Source of the DNA: Crossaster papposus
Lineage: Eukaryota; Echinodermata; Asteroidea; Velatida; Solasteridae
Direction: 5' to 3'
NCBI GenBank assembly: GCA_037893245.1
Contig: JBAIAA010000746.1
Span: 620,001 to 684,000, forward strand
DNA length: 64,000 nucleotides
The position numbers and the translations under genes were made by a program. This document shows positions 22,250 through 34,032 of this stretch, one piece after another. The notes beneath the pieces are model-generated. The model was not told the origin of the DNA and ran no database searches. It saw nothing but the letters and a program-made list of their open reading frames with translations. How positions within the stretch are numbered: position 1 is the first letter of the stretch; each line of letters starts with the position of its first letter.

Positions 22250-22627
22250 TTACCTTTTTTCAAAAACAGGAACAACTTTAGCTAATTTGTACAAGTTAGG
22301 AAAAGTACCTTGTTCAATGGAAGTATTAAAAATATTCGATAATGGAGCAGAAATTATGTCAATAATTTCCTTTAAAAGGGAATTACTAACTTCATCTGAT
22401 CCAGAACTATTTTTGTTTTGAAACTTAGTGACGATTTTTATAATTTTCCCTGGATCAGTAGGGGTAAAAAGAAATGAGTTAGGGGAAGAAGTTGCTAAGG
22501 TTAACCTTGCATTTTTATTAAAATTTGCTAAAATGTAACTTAAGTTAAAGCATTTCAAATAAATATAATTTGGCGGGGGAAGGACTATTAAACACAACAC
22601 AACAAAACGTCTTAGTAACATGTGCAC
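22250..22627 (-). pseudogene. LINE copy 2 reverse transcriptase, N-terminal fragment
   Basis: The frame carries SSGSDEVSNSLLKE and FPNLYKLAKVVPVF blocks, nearly identical to copy 1, then stops after a one-base change in a T run near 22255. The finger motifs continue in another frame down to about 22010. Confidence 0.75.
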
Positions 22628-22745
22628 TTGGATTCCTCAGTAGCGGTTTGACTGTTCTTCTTGGTAGCTCCTAAAAAATAAAAAAATTAAACAAATTAAC
22701 AGAACAAAGAAAAAGCAAATACGGTCTGAAAGACTTATGCAATTT

Positions 22746-24680
22746 GAAGACTTGTGCAGCATTTTAGCTTTCAATGTTTTCAGTCACGAAATGTCCCAAA
22801 TGTAGGTCAACAAGGACTTTAATATAAAAACAGTCAGCATAATTAAAAATTACTGACCGAAGTTGCAATCCACAAAGATGGTTGTCTCTTCCTTATTCTT
22901 ATTTACAATAATGTTTTACACCCGAGCAAACTTGAAATTGACCAAATGATGCCAAAATATAGCCGTTTGTTGCAGGGAAATATAATTAATTAATAGGTTG
23001 ACTCACAGATCAACACTCACAAAAATCCAGACAGCCGTGTACAATTTGAAGTAATCTAAACCATGTCGAAAAACTTTACAAGTGGAAAATTGGGCATAAG
23101 ATTTGAATACAAATGAACTTACCAGTTAAACAGAATGTATAATGAACTACTTTTATTATACAAAAAGTTAGGCTGAATTATTGTTCCCTTACAGGCATGC
23201 AACTTGTTCTCGGATCCGCTGATTTCCTTGTTTTTTAACTTTCCATAAATGCCATTACAAATTGAAAAATACTCATGATCATAATAATATTTGTCCAGGT
23301 AAAATTATTGCTGCGTGTGCGTTAAGCTAATACATGTAATATTTGTGTGGAGAGTTTAAGGTAGTGGATAAATATCTGTATTATTGTTTATTATTGTTTT
23401 TTGTTATATCTGTTTGGTTTAGGGAAGTGGAGTCTTCTTGCCACAGTCGATACAACAAGTCCGATTATAAACGTTTGACACGCGATCTCATGTGGCTAGA
23501 AAAGTTATTGTGGCTAGGAAGTTTTAAACGTCTAGTTTAAAACTGAGTGGAATCTAGTCACCGATAATGACATAAGCAGAATCAGCGACCAGGGCCCTAC
23601 CCAGTTTTAGACCAGACATTTTAATACTGCCCAATAAACTATTTTTTCCATTTAAACTTACCTGTTTTGTCAGCACCTTAGTTTTAGTATTAGTAGAACA
23701 GATTGAAACGTCCATGATACAGCATGTTCTCAGTTCCAGTCAACATAGCCCGCAGTAGTAAACACTCAATGAAATATTTTTTAGAATTTTCTGATGTTTA
23801 AATTACGTTGTTTCTTACCTCTTCAACATGACATAAATTTGATAAAAATAACCCAGTCTTTTGACACTTTCTTTCTGTTTTTGTTTTTGTTTTGAATTTC
23901 ATTACTGAAACGAGAGGACAAAAAAAAACATTTCCATTTTCACAAAACCTTTATGCTTTAAAAAATTGTTTTGCTTGGGTGACTCTAATTTACTGTACTT
24001 TGTAAATTTAGAAAATTAAGAACAAAAACAAAAACATTAAATGCATGTTTACATTTGTACACAATTAATTGAAGTGAGAACAGAATATTCACAAATTCTG
24101 TAAAAACATGATTTTCTCCATTTGTCCAATCCCTATGCAAGAAAGCGTCATTTTCATTGGTCATCCCATTTAATAAATGGCAGCATTTCAAGGCGAAGGT
24201 TAACTGTTGGGTGAAACTTTATTGCACAATAAATGTGTAACATTTCAGACTACATTTTACATTTTTTTAACAGATTAAGGAACCTAACTGTCTTCCAGAA
24301 AAATGCAAATTTCCCAGGGGGGGGGGACGTATTTCTTTTGACCTGTTTATTATGACACGTGCCTTATGCATAATCCTATACACATCCAAGGTTAACACCA
24401 TAGCAAATTACATTTTAGTTAAGTTTTGACCAGTTTTGAACAAATTGAAATTTTGGCCAAATGTTCATATGCAAGGTGACTTAATTTTGTTTGAGTTACA
24501 TATTCGCATGGGATAAATGCGAGCATGGTGTACACGAGCGCCCTGGCACGAGTAGACATAAATTAAAAACTGTTCTTTTTTATTAATTAAGCCAGAAAAT
24601 CTTCTCTTGAAGGTAAACACAAAACTTTTAACAGGTCAGTGTAATTATATTTGCTATAAAAAACCACCAAAATCTATAAA
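22746..24680. other. AT-rich segment absent from the first array unit
   Basis: Copy 1 of the array joins LINE and the following block directly, while here about 1.9 kb intervenes. It has no recognisable gene, terminal repeats or target duplication. It may be ancestral sequence deleted from the first unit. Confidence 0.5.
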
Positions 24681-26375
24681 TTTCGGAAGAATACAGCTCA
24701 AAAAGTTGTATTTATAAAAACAAATATGATTAAGAACAACATCAAGTTATTTACTTTATGAACACTATGATTTTTTCGAACTTTGATTAATATTAGTATC
24801 TACACCGATGAAAATGTTTTAAGTACTGTCCATGTAAAGTAATATTTTATGAACAACGATATTTAACGTAAATGTACATAGATATATTTATGTACGAGGG
24901 ATTGTAAGCCTGCACCCCTACATCAAAGAAATGTACAATGTAAATGACATGTACATGTATACAGTTCGAAATGTAGTGTTCTATTAAATGACTAACTTCC
25001 TCCCAAAAGGTGTCCATCCAACAGAGGTATTACCTTTTGGTGGTTTGTTTTATTGGGAAAATATACGTTATTCTGCCAAAAGAAATAATGCGGCTTTCAG
25101 TGTCATCATGGGTTGTAGAAACACAATGAATTATTAAGCCATCTTCATTTATGATCATTAGCATCAATCTTTATTTCTTTCTTCAAAGCATGCTGGCTCT
25201 CTATGGCAGCTAGTACATACATTTTTTTCTGAATAATTTGGATACTATTAAACACTGTTAAAATAGATAAATAAGGACCATTATGAGTATAATTCTTGTT
25301 TGTTCTCTTAATACAATGTTTATTAAAAAATTTTTTTTTTAATGTGTTGCTATTGCCTAAAACACGATGTTTTGAACGTAGTTTTGTTCACTGCACATCA
25401 ATATATAAATTAGGTCCTATCTTTCAGTGCACTTACTTGCATGTCAAGTTGTTGATTTTTATTATGCTTTGCCTGAAAATACACCTCTGCATAAAGAAAA
25501 AAAAACATTAATTCATTCAGTTTCCACTGGAACCTGCATATTAGATAAATTTTGTTTATCAGCAAAAACTTCCATACTTTAACCCCAACTCCCTAGGGTG
25601 TGTTGATTTTAACAGATTTGGAAGGGTTAGGCTTAGGGGTAAATATTATGCTTTCCACAACAATTCAAAAGCTTTTGTTTTGGCGATATAATACTTTCAA
25701 CACACAGTGTGGTGGTTTTTAATGCAATATTTCTATGCATTTCTATTTCAGATCACTGGATTCCCCTACTGGTTCAACCCGAAATATAACGAAAGGATTA
25801 TTATAAAGAGGACCTACATGTAATAATACTAATTTAAGGGAATAGGATCCCATTAAACACCCTTCCTCTAATATTTTGAGCTGCTTTTAATTTGTTATTT
25901 TTAGTAATACTCTGCACCATGCCTGCAGAATAACTAAGGCCGGACATATACCCCTTTAATGGACCATGACTTCAACATACTATATATAAATTTATAATTC
26001 GACAATTGGTAGTATCATTGGTTTTCTATTTTGAAGATTTTTTCAACGACATCTACCAAGTTTGTTATATTTGGACCAAGACATAGAAAACTACTTAAAT
26101 TTATTTTACATTCCGTTGGCGCAGCCTGTTTGATGATAGGAACCATTCAATTTTGATACGCGTACGGGATACTGATGCGGCTCAAATAAGTAGCCCATTA
26201 GATTCACGTTTTGTGTTGTTATTTCATCAGGTACACTATCGGCAATTTACATCTCATTTTAATCTCTTGTAGGATAGAGTGACAGGAAGTCACTATTTAA
26301 TGCAGTCCTTGTCACCTCTTTAGCTGTATCTAGTGAAAACTGAATCCTCTCCACAGCCAAGCTTGCGGTTTTCTT
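24681..26375. other. Duplicated non-coding block, copy 2, with empty TTAA site
   Basis: Homologous to 3225-3859 plus 5958-6846. The TTAA at 25308-25311 is the unoccupied counterpart of element A. An insert of about 130 bases near 25784-25912 has no clear ends. Confidence 0.7.
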
Positions 26376-27260
26376 TCATTCTTCCAGTTTCTTCTCACGA
26401 TTTGCTTGGATGCGTTTCATGTCGTCAATGTTACGATTTTCCTGAGCCGTTACCTCTGCTCTTATCTTAGCTGCTCTGTCTTGCACTTCTCTCTTGACCT
26501 TCTGAATTGTGAGATTTAAATCTTCTTTCATTCTTAAGACTTTTTTTCGTGATTCCTGGATTGCCTTCATTGAGTTTTCAAGTGGAGACATCAGTTCAGA
26601 CAACGATTGCTTGTAAGTAGATGCTGCCTCGTCTATCTCAATGTACGAGTGTTCTGGTATACGGTGGTTTATGACAGTACAGTCTTGGCAGATGAGTATT
26701 TCACACGTGGTACAAAAGAACCTTACTGCCTCGCCCGCATGGATCGGACATTTCTGATGTTGTTTCTGATGTTTCTTTGTCAGTGTAACCTTCCCCTCAA
26801 GAATGTCCTTCAGTGGAGTCACCTTGTGGTTTGACATTGCTTCAAATCGAAGATGTATTTTGCTACAGGCTGAGCACACATTCTGGTCGCAGTCCAGACA
26901 TCGATGCGTTGCCTTGTTTCCCCTCTCACAAATATCACAGGAAAGACCAGCATCACCCAAGCCCACTACCTTCTCCTGAGGGTCAATCTTCTCAACCAGA
27001 CCGATTAGATGAAAGTTGGTTTTCAGACCCGGCACCCCCGCCTCTGGAAGTTTTGTCTCCTGTTGACACACGGGGCAAGGAATCTCCGTACAGCCCTGGT
27101 GCTTCGTGCTGCAGTATTTCAGCAGACATTGCTCGCAGAAACTATGCAGGCATTCTAGTATCTTTGGCTGTTGATATTGCTCCTGGCAAATGCAGCACTC
27201 AAGTAGATGTCTGCTGATTGTCTCTACTAGAGCTGAACTTACTGCAGGTCCAGTCGCCAT
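26376..27260 (-). pseudogene. Truncated TRIM 3: RING, two B-boxes, partial coiled coil
   Basis: The frame has 294 codons, no frameshift relative to truncated TRIM 1, and the same Cys-to-TGA change at the end of the coiled coil. RING and B-box zinc ligands are intact. Substitutions relative to copy 1 are scattered (for example ERGNKAT for EGGNEAT, CQDC for CRDC). Homology to full TRIMs ends near 26268, the same place as in copy 1. No NHL exon lies below it. It may be translated as a short RING/B-box protein, but nothing in the sequence proves that. Confidence 0.8.
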
Positions 27261-27958
27261 TTCGTTTTGTCTGTGAAAAAGAATTAGAATGTGTTTAGAT
27301 TATTTGATTAATAGAGATCAAAAGCCAGAGCTATAGATATATTTTAGTTTTGTTTATATATTGCTATTTGGCGAAATTATTTGAGCACCATCGGTGTGTT
27401 ACTGTAGATGCAGGGGCGGCCATAATTGCGACAAGTTGTACGGGGCCATGCAGCTTCATCACAAAATATGCAGATATGCAATAAATTAACTAGTACTAGT
27501 ATAAACCACAGCTCCATACCGGGTACTGTCAAAAGTATTAAATATTAATATGTTAAATACTTAGTAAAGTGCCGTCCAGATAATTATGTACAATGACAAT
27601 AAGCACTTGTTATTTTTTCAGCATTTTGGCATTGTACCTGCATTGTCATTGATTACATACATGTATGACATTGAATTGATATGAAAAAAACAGCGTCAGA
27701 CGGCAACATATTATTTTCCATTTCCCTATTGACTGATAACAATATTTTTGCTCACATTTTTTAAGTTTCTGGTTTGGATGGTAACACCGTTAAAGTTTCT
27801 GCCGATGTGAGTGGAAATAAGCAAACCTGGCACTTAGTTTCAGTCACTATTTTCACTAACACGGAAGTCGAAATGGAATGCAACATGAAGAGCGCCCCCA
27901 ATAGACGACACGCCCAGCGTTCTGACTCTGGCCGTTTTTTAAACACCAGTTAGGATCC
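27261..27958. promoter_or_regulatory. Upstream block of truncated TRIM 3
   Basis: A 3' splice-like tract precedes the ATG on the minus strand, and the conserved block near 27870-27955 is present. Otherwise non-coding. Confidence 0.5.
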
Positions 27959-28150
27959 TTCCAATCGTTCTCGACAACGACCTGAAGACAGTGGGCAAGC
28001 GCCTACAGAACATCGCCAACTTGGAGCAGCTACGGCTACTGGCAAAGGACGAGTGGAGGATGCTGACGAGGAAAATCGTCGAAACGGCAGAAGCGAAACT
28101 GACATAATTTTTATGACAGCAACGCGAAAACTGCTTCACACACACACACA
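27959..28150 (+). mobile_element. 5'-truncated LINE tail with 12-bp target duplication
   Basis: A 192-bp insert ends in an AC microsatellite and is flanked by CAGTTAGGATCC at 27947-27958 and 28151-28162. It reads on the plus strand as the last 48 codons of a LINE protein (segments DLKTVGKRLQNIANLEQL and DEWRMLTRKIVETAEAKL, then TAA at 28105-28107). The other upstream blocks lack it and have the uninterrupted CAGTTAGGAT. The clade is not certain. Confidence 0.85.
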
Positions 28151-28264
28151 CAGTTAGGATCCACTGAGCTGCATGAACGGATTGGAGACGAAGCTGGGGC
28201 TTGGAAAACAGCTCACATTTCCCCTATGGAGTCCCCATATCGGGTTGGGAAATATTGGGGAATG

Positions 28265-28525
28265 GGGTGGGATCACTGACCTATACACGTGGACGGATCA
28301 TTGCTCATTCACGCTTGAAGTCGGCGCGAACATTTGTTACATTTGTTATTTATAAACATTACGTCATACGTACCGTACCCACTGACCTCTACACCTGGAC
28401 ATTTCATTGGCTCACAGAGTGCGTCGTGGGCCCACCATGTTGCTCTTCTCGTTCGTGCCGACCTCAGTTCAAGCGTTAGCACGGCAGAATATGGGCAATG
28501 ATCCGTCCAGGTGTGGAGGTCAGTG
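28265..28525. mobile_element. Composite palindromic MITE, copy 2
   Basis: Inverted ends CACTGACCT...GGTCAGTG are each about 60 bases long. The central CACCTGGACATT is uninterrupted, which gives the empty site for the MITEs in copies 1 and 3. A G-rich GGATG tract follows to about 28575. Confidence 0.72.
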
Positions 28526-28575
28526 GGTGGGAAGGGATGGGATAGGGGATGGGATGGGATGGGGGATGGGGTGGG

Positions 28576-29021
28576 GTATAATATGAAATGATTGTGATCC
28601 GTTCCAGATTTGACGCAAACCTCGATCTTGAGGGCGCTGTAACCAGTCAATTTTTTAAAAGTCTATTGCCCGCTTTGGAAACTATTTCCCACAAATTCAC
28701 GGTGGCGAAAATCGCATGTATTAGCCTATATTAGTTATAACCCCACGTGACCGTGTTTCAGCCAGCCAGAATACAGAACTAGCAAGAGGTGTGGTATATA
28801 AATAAATATACACTCATAGGTCCGAGGGGGGATAGACGTGCTCTAGTGACCGAATCATGCCAGTCCATTATACTAACGGGAGTCGACTGTATGTGTTTTA
28901 CGACACACATAGGTCCAAAATATGAAATAATTGTGATGAAATTGTTAGGGTGATTCTGGAACAAATTTCAATTGTGGGTTTGTTCTTCAACATTCGTAAC
29001 TATAGTTCTGTATATTCTAAG
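28576..29021. other. Duplicated non-coding block
   Basis: Corresponds to about 10295-10600 and 41525-41940. No gene visible. Confidence 0.5.
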
Positions 29022-29691
29022 ACCCCGCGTTCACTTAAGCTACAAATATCCCGAATCGTGCCGAATCGGACATTGCCAAAATTCGTGGCGATTCGGCAAA
29101 AAATGAAAATGTTTGGTGGAGATTCGGGAGGAGGTACGAAGCTGTTACGACTTAATTACGAAAGAATTACGATAATTCGTGGCTAGTCGGTTTGAAAAAT
29201 ATGCCGAATGTCAAGAATGGGTTATAAAAAAAGGAAGATTTCAAAGAATCATGCAAGATTGGTACGAATAAGGTACAACTCACTTACGATTATGGCGAAT
29301 TCATATACGAATCCACAACGACCTCGACGAATAAATTTCAATAATCGGCATTGTTCGTGGCATTTCGGCATATGCTTGGGCCACGAAAAGATTGGTACTT
29401 GATTCGTACTACATTTGGGACATTCGTGCCTGTTTCGGGATGTTTTTTGCGTGGGTCCACCAATTTGAGGGAAACACGAATGGCCAAGAATAGCCCAGAA
29501 ATGCGAAATAGTCGGCGATTACGAAGCTGTTACGGTCGATAAGAAAGAGTTACGAAGGCGCTGTCACGATACATCTACGAAATTGAAATTCGTGAACCCT
29601 CCCACGAAAGATTTTGCCAAACAAGAACTTTCGTGGCGGCTCAACAAACTCACGCGAATTGTAAAAAATGATTAGGAATCCAGTAGGAATC
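29022..29691. mobile_element. CGAA/TTCG word-array element, copy 2 (left part)
   Basis: Homologous to 10601-11235. It is interrupted by the 29696-32363 insertion and resumes at 32364, running to about 32990. The far right end found in copy 1 is missing here. Confidence 0.6.
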
Positions 29692-30107
29692 ATTTCGTCA
29701 CCGACACCACGAACTGACACCCAGTGGTCGCCGTTAGGCCTACAGAAAAACAATTCGGAGAAAAACGCTTTTAAAGGTTTGACACGAGTTTACTCAGTCA
29801 ACAAATCCGTCTACTTGAGGGGTTTTGGTATCATTAAACGTAACAATTCGTTAACTGCTAAAACACAATTTTTATATTGTGAAAATAATGGTTAGTTAAT
29901 TAATAATTAATTGATTAAGACGGGTGTCAGTTCGTGAAAACAAAAACTGTCGCGTTTTCGGAGAGTGAGCGCATACAATCCATTGAGTGAGTGCCAGTTC
30001 GTGAAAACGAAAATTGACGCGCACACAGTGCTTGGGTGCCGCCGTGTTGACAACATCGAGTTCTATTTATTTCGTAGACAAACGTGATACGTATACACGA
30101 CGTAATA

Positions 30108-32029
30108 GGGCGATTGCAAAACTATTACGGACGGGTACGTAAATGACCTACAGAACTACGTATCCTCCCAAAATCACTGTAATGAATAATTATTGGCTAT
30201 CGGTAGCGTATCCGAGTATGCAATTGGTCGGTGATGGTTTCGCTTTTTACAAGTAGGAGCGCTTGGCAATTACCATAATAATGAGAGGCACACGTAATTA
30301 CTGACAAAAGAAATAAAGATAGAGAGGTCCCCAAGTCTCGCTAGCTCCCTGAAAATTTCCATAATAATACTCTTGTGATAGTGTATAGAAGGATAACTTC
30401 ATCATTGTTATCCCTGGAAATGGTTTTCACCGCGTCTATTCCTTTTAATCTTTTACAAGCCAGATGTGATTGAGTATCGCCAATATACCCAGCACGATAT
30501 GTGGCAGAGGGGTACCCCCTCTTATCTCTATACTTTATACGCACTCAACACTGTTGTAACCTAACCCATCCCCCTTGAAACCTAAAAGGAATTCCTGAGA
30601 TTCCGGGAACACAATGGTCAACACAAAAGAGGGGGGGGGGGGGGGTTTCTCTGCCACATATCGCGCTTCATATGATCGCCAAGTACAGTTGAAGGTAGGA
30701 ATAGGATACACCATTGGTAATTGCTTTAATTATCAGGAATAGGTAGATTTAGGGGGTTGTATTTTATAGTAAATACCATTTAACCGACCTGTCCGAAGTT
30801 TTACAAACAATGGATGCCGAGAAAAGCACGAAAAACAGCGTTTGTTTTCAACCGGCGTCGAGCAGTTATTCTTATGTTATCAGGAATAGGTAGATTTAGG
30901 GGGTTGTATTTTATAGTAAATACCATTTAACTGACCTAGCTGTCCGAAGTTTTACAACCATGGATGCCGAGAAAAGCACGAAAAACAGCGTTTGTTTTCA
31001 ACCGGCGTCGAGCAGTTATTTTTATGTTATTTGTGTTTTTTCGCGATCGCCGTCTGGCGATCGCGAAATTTTCTTCATAAAATTTAATTGTTCAGAATAA
31101 TTATAAGATATCTAGCGCAATCATTTTGCTGGATGCCTAGAATCATTATTTACTTTCAGATGAGTAAGATATTTCTTAATAATTCGGTATTATTTTGTTT
31201 CGATATCTGCAAATGGTGTATACTACCTTTAACTTTGACTGTATCGCCACGATGGCAGACAGAGCAGTTGCAAGGGGTCGCTTTGTAATGAATGACCAAG
31301 AGAAGAGAGTAACTCGTAGAGGATGGCTGGTACACAGAAATAACTATGTCCGCTTGTTGGCTTATGTTAGGGAGCACATACCACAGCACCTGCAGCACAT
31401 TATGTGACCCAGCACGAGTAAATGAGACACTTTGAGGCAAAAATGAAAATTGAGATTTTGATTTCATCGTTTAAAGCTAAACAAGCTTTAAATGTGCTCC
31501 CTAACATAAGCCAACAAGCGGACATAGTTATTTCTGTGTACCAGCCATCCTCTATGAATTACTCTCTTCTCTTGGTCATTCATTACAAAGCGACCCCTTG
31601 CAACTGCTCTGCATGTCTGCCATCGTGGCGATACAGTCAAAGTTTACTGTACTTGGCGATACTCAATCACATCTGGCTTGTAAAAGATTAAAAGGAATAG
31701 ACGCGGTGAAAACCATTTCCAGGGATAACAATGATGAAGTTATCCTTCCATACACTATCACAAGAGTATTATTATAGAAATTTTCAGAGAGCTAGCGAGA
31801 CTTGGGGACCTCTCTATCTTTATTTCTTTTGTCGGGTAATTACGTGTGCCTCTCATTACTATGGTAATTGCCAAGCGCTCCTACTTGTAAAAAGCGAAAC
31901 CATCACCGACCAATTGCATACTCGGATACGCTACCGATAGCCAATAATTATTCATTACAGTGATTTTGGGAGGATACGTAGTTCTGTAGGTCATTTACGT
32001 ATCCGTCCGTAATAGTTTTGCAATCGCCC
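30108..32029. mobile_element. Nested palindromic element with TA target
   Basis: Inverted arms of several hundred bases start GGGCGATTGCAAAACTATTA and are flanked by TA (30106-30107, 32030-32031). The left arm holds a tandem duplication of about 150 bases (30733-30880 and 30884-31030) and a G run near 30630. Near the centre a small open frame lies in both orientations. Another copy of one arm is at about 63252-63780. TA duplications suit Tc1/mariner-like and some other superfamilies; no transposase is present. Confidence 0.78.
31252..31407 (+). CDS. Small open frame in the palindromic element
   Basis: An ATG opens 51 codons starting MADRAVARGRFVMNDQEK and containing RRGWLVH and VRLLAYVRE. 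A diverged, frameshifted inverted copy lies at about 31493-31640, and a related frame of 46 codons lies at 63640-63780. The start of the frame is preserved better than its end, so it could be the first exon of a gene caught by the element. I do not recognise the family. Basic residues are frequent. Confidence 0.35.
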   Translation: MADRAVARGRFVMNDQEKRVTRRGWLVHRNNYVRLLAYVREHIPQHLQHIM

Positions 32030-32363
32030 TAGTACAACATTGCCCTGGGTACGTTGTATAGACAGTGCCAGTTCGTGAAATCTTTTTTTCACAGCGCGCC
32101 CCCGCAATTTCGTTTTCACGAACTGACACTGAGTGCAGTGTCACTTCGTGGAACCGAAAAACGACAGAATGGACTAATTTCTGCAAAACTCCCCAATACA
32201 AATTAGCAAATTAACATGATTTAGGAAAAAACAACTTCGCCATGTTATACTTCATGGCACAAAATGATATATTCAGCAATAACTTTTTTTTCTTCGAATT
32301 TCGTGAATTTGTTGTACACATGTGATGCAGAGGGTTCCAGTTCGTGGTGTCACGTCGGTGACG

Positions 32364-33510
32364 ATTTAAGAACTGCAAGAAACCTTTGAGAAATATCTAC
32401 GAACCAGACGAATTTCCGATTCGGGACTATTCGGGAATTCGTAACAGTTCATAATCATGCCGAACCATTACGAATGTAACAAGAACTGTACGAATATTAT
32501 AAGAATAACTTTTTGAAGAATAATATAACAATTTAGCAAGTATGAATCAGAATAATGACGAATTATCCAAATTTTCCTAGGAATTAAATATGAATAACCA
32601 AGAATCAAGCAGAATTTAATACGAATTGATCCAGAAGTAACTGAATAAACCAAAACTGCCAAATAATTGATGTGAATATCTACTCTGCTCGGCAAACTGG
32701 AAGGAACTGACTGACGATGAGCTCTTCTCTAGATCGTTGTATATATCTGGATCGTCTGGATTCGGCGTCGTTCTTATGAATCTTGCGGTTAAGATTGAAA
32801 TCGGCCTAGCTCGGGATTGTTCGGGATTTTCGCATTACATTCGGCTTATTCGGTCTTGGCTCTTACTAAATTCGTAATGGCATAATCCTAACCCATTCTG
32901 GAGGTATCCCCATATTATTCGTCGTAGCAAATTTGTAGGGGTATCATAAATAGGGGCACCGCCGTGTTGGCATCTTGCCGGTGTCGTGCCTGTACATGTA
33001 CTTGGATCCTCATTGAGTAATACTGTAGCCACTATCTTCAATTTACCGCCCAAAGCCTTATTTTGGCATTACAAATAGTGTCGCTTACAAGATTTCAATA
33101 GATTTTTAAAACATTTTACATTAATGATTACAAAAATTGTAATTCTTGAGTAGTAATTTTTAATAATGTTGAAATTCAATGTTTTTAATATAAAGTTTAA
33201 ATGTATTTTTATGTTTTGAGCACGAGAACCAGGACAATTTCTTTTGTGTACGACTGTATATAAATAGCAATAAACCAATATTAATAATAATTTCAGCATA
33301 AATATTAAGAAATGCGTATGGGTCAAAGCATTTCGATTACTTAATTTGTTTTGTTTTATTTGGCATACAAAAAACAATGATCAACAGCAACATCTGAAAG
33401 GGTCACTTCTTATACTTAAAAGCAAACAAAACAAATACAAGTCCATAAAAAGTTTAAACGATCAAGGTAAAAAAGACAGACCGGTAAAAGGTTGCTGGGT
33501 AATGCGTCCG
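32364..33510. other. Rest of word-array element copy 2 and spacer
   Basis: To about 32990 this is CGAA/TTCG array. From 33073 to 33292 there is AT-rich sequence absent from copy 1, with no clear ends. No gene. Confidence 0.5.
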
Positions 33511-34032
33511 TCACACCAAACTAGTTCTCAAAACGTCCTGCCCCGTCCTAACTGAAATCGTAAATCGGGCTGTGCTTGAGGTGGCACGTGTAATTTTGGT
33601 CAAATAATGTCATAAATACGATGCTACATCGTTCAGAAACAATCCTCAATATGTCCATCTTGTCTTTAACCCGTGCGCAGTGGTTGGTATCCAGTTAAGA
33701 TCGGAACAACGTTTCCAAGCAGTCCAAACCAGTTCCTAATACGTCCTTCGTTCACAGACAGTTCACCTCGTTCTCGCCACGTCCTCATCTCGTCCCTAGT
33801 GCGTTCTGAACGTAATTGCAATCGCGTCCTGGCCCGACGGCTATAAATACCCAGCGCGTTTTGCAGAACGGGATGGCCGCCAGAAAATGTCGAGTACACT
33901 CAAAGTTCTGGAGCACCCTTTCCGTCTGATGAGACCGTCCATGAAGTTCGTAAACAGTTGCTACTACGTTCGCACACAGTTTGAGCCCGTTCGGTAACAT
34001 TGTCAAGAACGTAGTGAACTAGTTTGGTGTGA
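33511..34032. mobile_element. CGTCC/CGTTC word-array element, copy 2
   Basis: It has the same TCACACCAAACTAGTT ends as copy 1 but is about 330 bases shorter, through internal deletion. Confidence 0.65.

Larger units (their letters stand above)
20588..22745 (-). mobile_element. CR1/L2/Jockey-like LINE, copy 2, with (CAAA)n tail
   Basis: The minus-strand element ends at a GTTT/AAAC microsatellite (20588-20620), as expected for the 3' tail of an L2/CR1-type LINE. Reverse-transcriptase pieces remain at 22250-22627 (fingers), 21683-21907 (FADDTTL palm) and 20859-21167 (C-terminal tail). Frameshifts and stops separate them, so it is inactive. It is more complete at the 3' end than copy 1. Confidence 0.85.
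29696..32363. mobile_element. 2.7-kb element with CGTCACCGAC ends
   Basis: The ends are CGTCACCGAC and its complement GTCGGTGACG, flanked by ATTT on both sides (29692-29695, 32364-32367). The paralogous sites at about 11232 and 42566 read ATCATTTAAGAACTGC without interruption. Next to the ends are repeated segments with CAGTTCGTG and GAAAAC words, in direct and inverted order. Most of the interior is a second, nested element (30108-32029). No transposase. Confidence 0.82.
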
